Positions 28,086 through 31,763 of a stretch of DNA of 31,763 bases are shown here, piece by piece. Where the stretch lies: assembly GCA_964369975.1 (NCBI GenBank), contig CAYJFZ010000017.1:1-31763 (forward strand), written 5' to 3'. A program made the translations under genes and the position numbers. How positions within the stretch are numbered: the stretch's first letter is position 1; every line of letters starts with the position of its first letter. The notes below the pieces were generated by a model. It worked only from the letters and a program-made list of their open reading frames with translations, had not been told where the DNA came from and did no database searches. The DNA comes from RGIG3102 sp964369975 (lineage in GTDB: Bacteria; Bacillota; Clostridia; Oscillospirales; Ruminococcaceae).

Positions 28086-28159
28086 GCTTTTGACTCCTAT
28101 AATGAATTAATATTATTTTTTAGCACTAAATTAAAGCTATACATATCAATAATATCACA
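28086..28159 (-). promoter_or_regulatory. Short upstream region of the giant surface-protein gene
   Basis: Only about 75 bases separate the regulator's terminator from the ATG at 28085. They hold the ribosome binding site TAGGAG. I find no -35/-10 pair with consensus spacing; -10-like elements such as TATTAT and TATAGC lack a good partner. This would fit activator-dependent transcription or read-through of the terminator, but it is weak evidence. Confidence 0.35.
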
Positions 28160-28203
28160 AAAAAGACACAAAAAAGCGAATGTGGCAAAATAACCACATT
28201 CGC
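28160..28203 (-). terminator. Terminator of the two-component operon
   Basis: A 10-bp perfect stem (GCGAATGTGG 28176-28185 with CCACATTCGC 28194-28203) is followed on the minus strand by TTTTTTGTGTCTTTTTT. It lies about 67 bases past the response-regulator stop and before the giant gene. Confidence 0.88.
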
Positions 28204-28269
28204 AAATTTTATTTTAAGTAACAGCTATAATTTTAGAATTTATAATACAAACTCTATTGTTTTTTTATG

Positions 28270-28983
28270 CTAATAAATGCTATTTTTTTCAAAAACATAG
28301 CCCTCGCCTCGTTTTGAAGATATTGTATATCCACTTCCACTAATTTTTTTACGAAGTCTTGCAACAGCTGAGCGCAGTGCTGTTGTATCATCATAAAGAA
28401 TCTGCCCCCAGACTTTTTCATACAAAAAGTTTTGAGAAACAATTTCATTTTCATATCTTGAAAGTATCAATAAAAGAGTAAAATCCTTCGATGTTAAATC
28501 AAGATTTTTGCCATTTAGCTCCGCTTGTCTTGTTGCTGTATCAATTCTAAGTGCTCCAAAAGAAATCGAAAGAAATTTAGTGTTATTAGTATATTCTTTT
28601 TTTTGTTTTGCCAAAAGTCCTTCAATTCTTGCAATAAGCTCAGAGATAACAAAAGGCTTTGTCATATACATATCTGCATCAGTACTCACACCTTTAATAA
28701 TATCATCAGGAGAGTTTTTACTTGTAAGAATAAGTACCGGACAACCAAGTTTAGTTTTTACTTCACCGGCAAAAGTCAATCCATCACCATCCGGAAGCAT
28801 AACATCTAAAACTGCAATGTCGATATTCTTATTGTTTTTAATAGCATTATTTGCATCATTTAAATTTTTTACAGCTATAACCTTATATCCGCTTCTTGTT
28901 AAAATTTCTGTATTCAATTTTAGTAAGTTTATATCATCTTCAACCATTAAAACAGTTTTACTATCCATTATTTTCTGCATCAT
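28270..28983 (-). CDS. OmpR/PhoB-family response regulator
   Basis: Cytosolic transcription regulator of 237 residues, partner of the overlapping histidine kinase. The receiver domain (about 9-122) has the acidic pair VEDD, the phosphoacceptor Asp60 in IAVLDVMLPDG, the Ser/Thr in LILTSKN and Lys109 in YMTKPF. The DNA-binding domain (about 140-235) is a winged helix with LTSKDFTLLLILSRYENEIVS, VARLRKKI and the wing KRGEGYVF, all typical of OmpR/PhoB. The start overlaps the end of the kinase gene by 23 bases; AAAGGT precedes the ATG. The gene is closed by a strong terminator, and the giant surface-protein gene follows. Family members bind direct repeats of about 11-bp period. Confidence 0.93.
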   Translation of the reverse strand: MMQKIMDSKTVLMVEDDINLLKLNTEILTRSGYKVIAVKNLNDANNAIKNNKNIDIAVLDVMLPDGDGLTFAGEVKTKLGCPVLILTSKNSPDDIIKGVSTDADMYMTKPFVISELIARIEGLLAKQKKEYTNNTKFLSISFGALRIDTATRQAELNGKNLDLTSKDFTLLLILSRYENEIVSQNFLYEKVWGQILYDDTTALRSAVARLRKKISGSGYTISSKRGEGYVFEKNSIY

Positions 28984-30988
28984 CTTTACCTTTCTTTGAA
29001 ATAGGCACTGTGAAAATTATCTTTGTACCACAATTTTCTTCGCTTTCAAAATAAATTTTTCCTCCACCAGCCGTAATCGCTTGTGAAACTATATATAACC
29101 CAAGTCCATTTCCTTTTGCAGAGCGATTTTTTGGATACCTATTAAACAATTCCTTTTTTAGCTCATTAGGCAAGCCCTTGCCATTATCAAAAACACAGAT
29201 ACTAACAAAGTTACTATCAGTATCACAAACTTTTGCGCTAAGAGTTATTTTAGTGCAATCACTGTGTTTAATAGCGTTTGAAATTATATTCAAAATAATT
29301 TGTAAAAGTCGCTCTTCATCACTAAACACTTCTGGCAAATCATTTTCTATTTCTGTCGTTAGTGTTATATTTCCATCGCTCATAATAGGAAAGTGATTAG
29401 CGGTTATTTTTAAAAACAATTCATTTATAGTAACATTTTTCAAAAACAGCTTAAATGAGCCATTTTCCATGCTAGAAGCATCCAATAGCTGTCTTACCTG
29501 TCTTGAAAGTGTTCTGGCTTGTCCATCAATTACACGCATTTTTTCTGCTGTTGCTACTCTATCAATATCTTCATCCTCAAATAAAATCTGACTTGTAAGC
29601 TGTGCATAGCCCGATATAGTAGTTAGTGGAAGTTGCATTTCATGAGAGAGGGTTTGCAAGAAATCTTCATGCATTTTTTTTGCTTGCCTAAGTGAGGCTG
29701 CTTCTATACGAATTTCTTGTTCTGCCTTATATGTCGCATTCATTTTTTTTGCACTGTCGTAGTAGATAACCGCTGTTTGAGTGATAACAATAACCATAAG
29801 AGATAAATCAATCAAAAGAACATTTACGCCTAAAACTAAAATACCGTTATAGTAAAAAGCATCGTGAGTTACCGATAAAAGAAACGGAATATATCCTATT
29901 ATAAATAGTAGATGATTTATTTTTAATTGCTTTGTTTTAATTAATTTACTAAGCTTTGGAATCAAGAAAATAAAAAGCAAAATACTTCCTATAATAAATA
30001 TTGCTTGCAAATAAACCATACTATAAGATAGCGGTATTGTAGGAATAAAAAGGCAGGCAGCAGCATAAAGTAAAAACCCTCCTACATATGTATTTAAAAA
30101 TAGCTTTGGCAAAGCTTTAGGAAATATTTCTTGTGCAACTAAGAGCATCATAGCAGAAGTTATTGGGACTGTCATATACTCAAGTCTAAAAAGAAATTCC
30201 CAATTCAAAAACGGTGTTAAGTCACTGAAAACCTTTATACCTGTAACGCCTAAGCGAACTGCCCAAGTTAGAGATAAAACTGCAAAAAGTAAGTGTGCTT
30301 TATGTTTTTCAAACAGCATAAAAAGGAAAATATGCGAGATAGCAATAGCAAAAAACATCCCTATCATCACTCCAGTTACGCTGTATTCAACAGAGCGTAT
30401 ATTGCTCATTATTTCAGGTGTGCCAATCAGTATATGTGATGCAACTCCATTGTCTCTATGAACAAAATTATTACTTTGGCGAACAATTTCTACAACTCCA
30501 TTTATCGGAGTAACGCTAAAATTTAAATATTCATAACCAGGGCTTGAAGTTTGTGCAGTTTGACCCACAGTCCCAACCTCGCTTATAAACTGGCCGTTTA
30601 TATAAATTCGCTCTGCAAAGTCAAAACTATTTCCCATAATAGTATATGTATTATTATCTGGCAAATAAAGAGTAATTCTTGAAGTGTTTACAGGATAATC
30701 CGAACTGCGACCGATTTTAATCTCTTGGCTGTGGTGGTTAAATTCCTCTGGATTTAAGAGTTTTGACTCAATGTACTCCTCACTGCCACCTGTTATAACT
30801 ATTCCCTTACTAAAATCGAATTCACTCAAGTCAAAATACCCTGTTTGTGAGTAAATGGTTTTATTATCATTACTATCTAATCTATACTCAAGACGAATGT
30901 ACCAAAGCCAAAAGCAAAAGCTTATTACAATAAAAATTATAATAAGTAAAAAAATATTGGATTTAAACTGCTTGCGCTCATCTAACAT
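28961..30988 (-). CDS. 7TMR-DISM sensor histidine kinase
   Basis: Membrane sensor kinase expected to phosphorylate the adjacent OmpR-type regulator. From ATG at 30988 it is 675 residues: a first helix (about 11-30), an extracellular jelly-roll-like domain (about 35-195, with ITLYLPDNNTYTIMGNS), seven helices (about 200-410), a short coiled linker and the kinase core. The H-box is LSHEMQLPLTTISGY (His449), the N-box NIISNAIKHSD, G1 DNGKGLP and G2 GNGLGLYI, all intact. A longer frame starting at TTG (31057) would begin inside the promoter, so the ATG with TAGGAGAG upstream is preferred. DISM-type extracellular domains often bind carbohydrates, which would suit a regulator of a polysaccharide-binding surface protein; this is inference. 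Confidence 0.9.
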   Translation of the reverse strand: MLDERKQFKSNIFLLIIIFIVISFCFWLWYIRLEYRLDSNDNKTIYSQTGYFDLSEFDFSKGIVITGGSEEYIESKLLNPEEFNHHSQEIKIGRSSDYPVNTSRITLYLPDNNTYTIMGNSFDFAERIYINGQFISEVGTVGQTAQTSSPGYEYLNFSVTPINGVVEIVRQSNNFVHRDNGVASHILIGTPEIMSNIRSVEYSVTGVMIGMFFAIAISHIFLFMLFEKHKAHLLFAVLSLTWAVRLGVTGIKVFSDLTPFLNWEFLFRLEYMTVPITSAMMLLVAQEIFPKALPKLFLNTYVGGFLLYAAACLFIPTIPLSYSMVYLQAIFIIGSILLFIFLIPKLSKLIKTKQLKINHLLFIIGYIPFLLSVTHDAFYYNGILVLGVNVLLIDLSLMVIVITQTAVIYYDSAKKMNATYKAEQEIRIEAASLRQAKKMHEDFLQTLSHEMQLPLTTISGYAQLTSQILFEDEDIDRVATAEKMRVIDGQARTLSRQVRQLLDASSMENGSFKLFLKNVTINELFLKITANHFPIMSDGNITLTTEIENDLPEVFSDEERLLQIILNIISNAIKHSDCTKITLSAKVCDTDSNFVSICVFDNGKGLPNELKKELFNRYPKNRSAKGNGLGLYIVSQAITAGGGKIYFESEENCGTKIIFTVPISKKGKDDAENNG

Positions 30989-31040
30989 ATATCTAAGCTC
31001 TCCTATAATCGAAGTAATTAAAATACAAATAATTAATAGT

Positions 31041-31069
31041 ATTATACATTTAATCAAATAGTTTTACAA
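31041..31069 (-). promoter_or_regulatory. Sigma-A-type promoter of the two-component operon
   Basis: On the minus strand TTGTAA (31064-31069) and perfect TATAAT (31041-31046) are 17 bases apart. Transcription should start near 31034, giving a leader of about 45 bases to the ATG at 30988. Confidence 0.8.
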
Positions 31070-31111
31070 TAGTATTAAATCTAAATAAAAAGGTTTTCAA
31101 ATTCAATTCTT

Positions 31112-31323
31112 TTGATATTTTTTCTTAGTTTAGACTATTATGATATAGTTTTTAATAATACTACAGAAAATTAAAACAACTATTCAATCTCTTTTAAAAG
31201 CCATTTTAAATTTTACAATATCTTTTGTAAAAAAAAATAAAAATACAACAAGCCTGCTATTAAATTTTAAAATATCACCATAAATTTTTACAAAAAAATA
31301 AGCACCCTATTGGGTGCTTTTTT
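31112..31323 (+). ncRNA. Candidate small RNA gene (promoter plus terminator, no ORF)
   Basis: TTGATA (31112-31117) and TATTAT (31136-31141) with an 18-base spacer are followed about 150 bases later by an intrinsic terminator (31292-31323). Predicted transcript is roughly 31148-31323. I recognise no RNA family and see no strong internal fold apart from the terminator, so this rests only on the signals at its ends. Confidence 0.3.
31292..31323. terminator. Orphan terminator between divergent genes
   Basis: An 8-bp stem AAGCACCC / GGGTGCTT (31300-31307 with 31312-31319), loop TATT, with TTTTTT on the plus strand (31318-31323) and an A-run at 31292-31298 that gives T7 on the minus strand. The flanking coding genes point away from it on both sides. 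Confidence 0.75.
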
Positions 31324-31354
31324 CTTGGCAAGTGTGTATCATTCTACACTCATT

Positions 31355-31383
31355 TTGCTTTATATAATCTCGTGTGATATAAT
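31355..31383 (+). promoter_or_regulatory. Sigma-A-type promoter of the TIGR04076-like gene
   Basis: TTGCTT (31355-31360) and TATAAT (31378-31383) with a 17-base spacer, 35 bases before the ATG at 31419. Confidence 0.7.
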
Positions 31384-31418
31384 CAACTTATAATAATTAT
31401 ATTATAAAGGAGTTTATT

Positions 31419-31739
31419 ATGTTAAGAAATTGTAAAATAACCGTTATTAAAACACCTGTTTTTTGGGACTTGGTTGAAGAGTATGCATTTGAAGGATTCG
31501 GCGAATGCCCTGTACATAAAACAGGTGATGTATATTATACTAATTTAGCAAAACCCGATGGATTTTGTGCAGAGGCATGGAAAGCTATTTCTCAATATGT
31601 TTTCGCCCTTTCTGCTGGTGGTGATGATTTTTATGGTGCAGGCACTTGGATGAAACCCGAACATAAAGGTCTTGCAATTGCTGCATGCCTTGATGGGTTT
31701 AGACCTGTTATATTTAAAATAGAAAGAGCCGAAGAATAA
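31419..31739 (+). CDS. TIGR04076-like small protein
   Basis: A 106-residue cytosolic protein with AAAGGAG upstream of the ATG. It shows the pattern of the TIGR04076 family: a KITVIKT first strand, FGECPVHKTGDVYY with one Cys, KPDGFCAEAWKAISQYVFAL with a second conserved Cys, and the closing strand CLDGFRPVIFKIER. The family is of unknown function; the Cys residues hint at metal or thiol chemistry but this is not shown. It stands alone with its own promoter. A sequence starting AAAAAGCACCCT just after the stop is probably the first arm of its terminator, cut off by the window end. Confidence 0.8.
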   Translation: MLRNCKITVIKTPVFWDLVEEYAFEGFGECPVHKTGDVYYTNLAKPDGFCAEAWKAISQYVFALSAGGDDFYGAGTWMKPEHKGLAIAACLDGFRPVIFKIERAEE

Positions 31740-31763
31740 AATAAATAAAAAGCACCCTTATTT

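Larger units (their letters stand above)
31070..31354. other. Divergent intergenic region with an orphan terminator
   Basis: Very AT-rich interval between the kinase promoter (minus) and the promoter of the small plus-strand gene. No credible protein-coding frame is present. It contains a promoter-like pair at 31112-31141 and an intrinsic terminator at 31292-31323, listed separately. Confidence 0.5.

Noticed and set aside
28254..28454. Minus-strand open frame of 66 codons overlapping the response regulator
   Set aside because: It is a shadow in another frame of the well-supported regulator gene and has no ribosome binding site of its own.
21130..31145. Short inverted match TAGTCTAAACT / AGTTTAGACTA between the 21.1-kb and 31.1-kb intergenic regions as a mobile-element end
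   Set aside because: The match is only about 11-12 bases in AT-rich DNA, has no target-site duplication or transposase nearby and is likely chance.

Overview
The window is AT-rich, low-GC DNA with strong AGGAG-type ribosome binding sites and many short hairpin-plus-T-run terminators. It carries an intact sporulation sigma factor (sigma-K type with a hydrophobic pro-sequence), several GGDEF/EAL proteins with multi-membrane-spanning N-termini, a TipA-like MerR regulator, PPK2-type polyphosphate enzyme and large Gram-positive-style surface proteins. This points to an endospore-forming member of the Clostridia (Bacillota), perhaps Lachnospirales-like; I cannot place it more closely. Two runs of exactly 100 Ns (14935-15034 and 17739-17838) are scaffold placeholders, and both fall inside tandem repeats of one gene.

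Layout. (1) 141-5022, minus: a class B penicillin-binding protein; upstream of it an operon of a membrane diguanylate-cyclase-like protein followed by a two-domain PPK2 polyphosphate:AMP phosphotransferase. The terminator hairpin after the PPK2 gene contains the only good ribosome binding site of the PBP gene. (2) 5109-6906, minus: sigK, then a MerR/TipA-like regulator with a textbook 19-bp-spacer promoter and operator. (3) 7046-8263, plus: a lipoprotein metallophosphoesterase. (4) 8293-11892, minus: an operon of an apparently intact PAS-GGDEF cyclase followed by a GGDEF-EAL protein whose GGDEF half is degraded and whose EAL half looks intact. (5) 12107-18260, minus: one giant surface protein (signal peptide, Thr/Pro/Ala stalk, VWA domain, MucBP-like repeats, MBG-like domains, acidic linker, three C-terminal membrane helices). 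It appears as three broken reading frames only because the N placeholders are the wrong length; the repeat phases predict the true gap lengths and restore one frame. (6) 18685-20940: an esterase, a TetR regulator and a divergent GNAT acetyltransferase. (7) 21345-30988, minus: a 7TM-receptor histidine kinase, an overlapping OmpR-family response regulator, and next to them a 2246-residue surface protein with a triplicated carbohydrate-binding-like beta-solenoid module. (8) 31419-31739, plus: a small TIGR04076-like protein.

Theme. The window is dominated by surface and signalling functions: two very large cell-surface proteins, a two-component system beside one of them, and three c-di-GMP turnover proteins. 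A plausible reading, which is inference, is a sensing-to-adhesion locus in which the kinase/regulator pair controls one or both surface proteins, with c-di-GMP enzymes controlling attachment. The promoter of the first giant gene has direct repeats at 11-bp spacing, the geometry used by OmpR/PhoB-family regulators, and a curved-DNA signature further upstream. I saw no c-di-GMP riboswitch, CRISPR array, tRNA, rRNA or insertion sequence.
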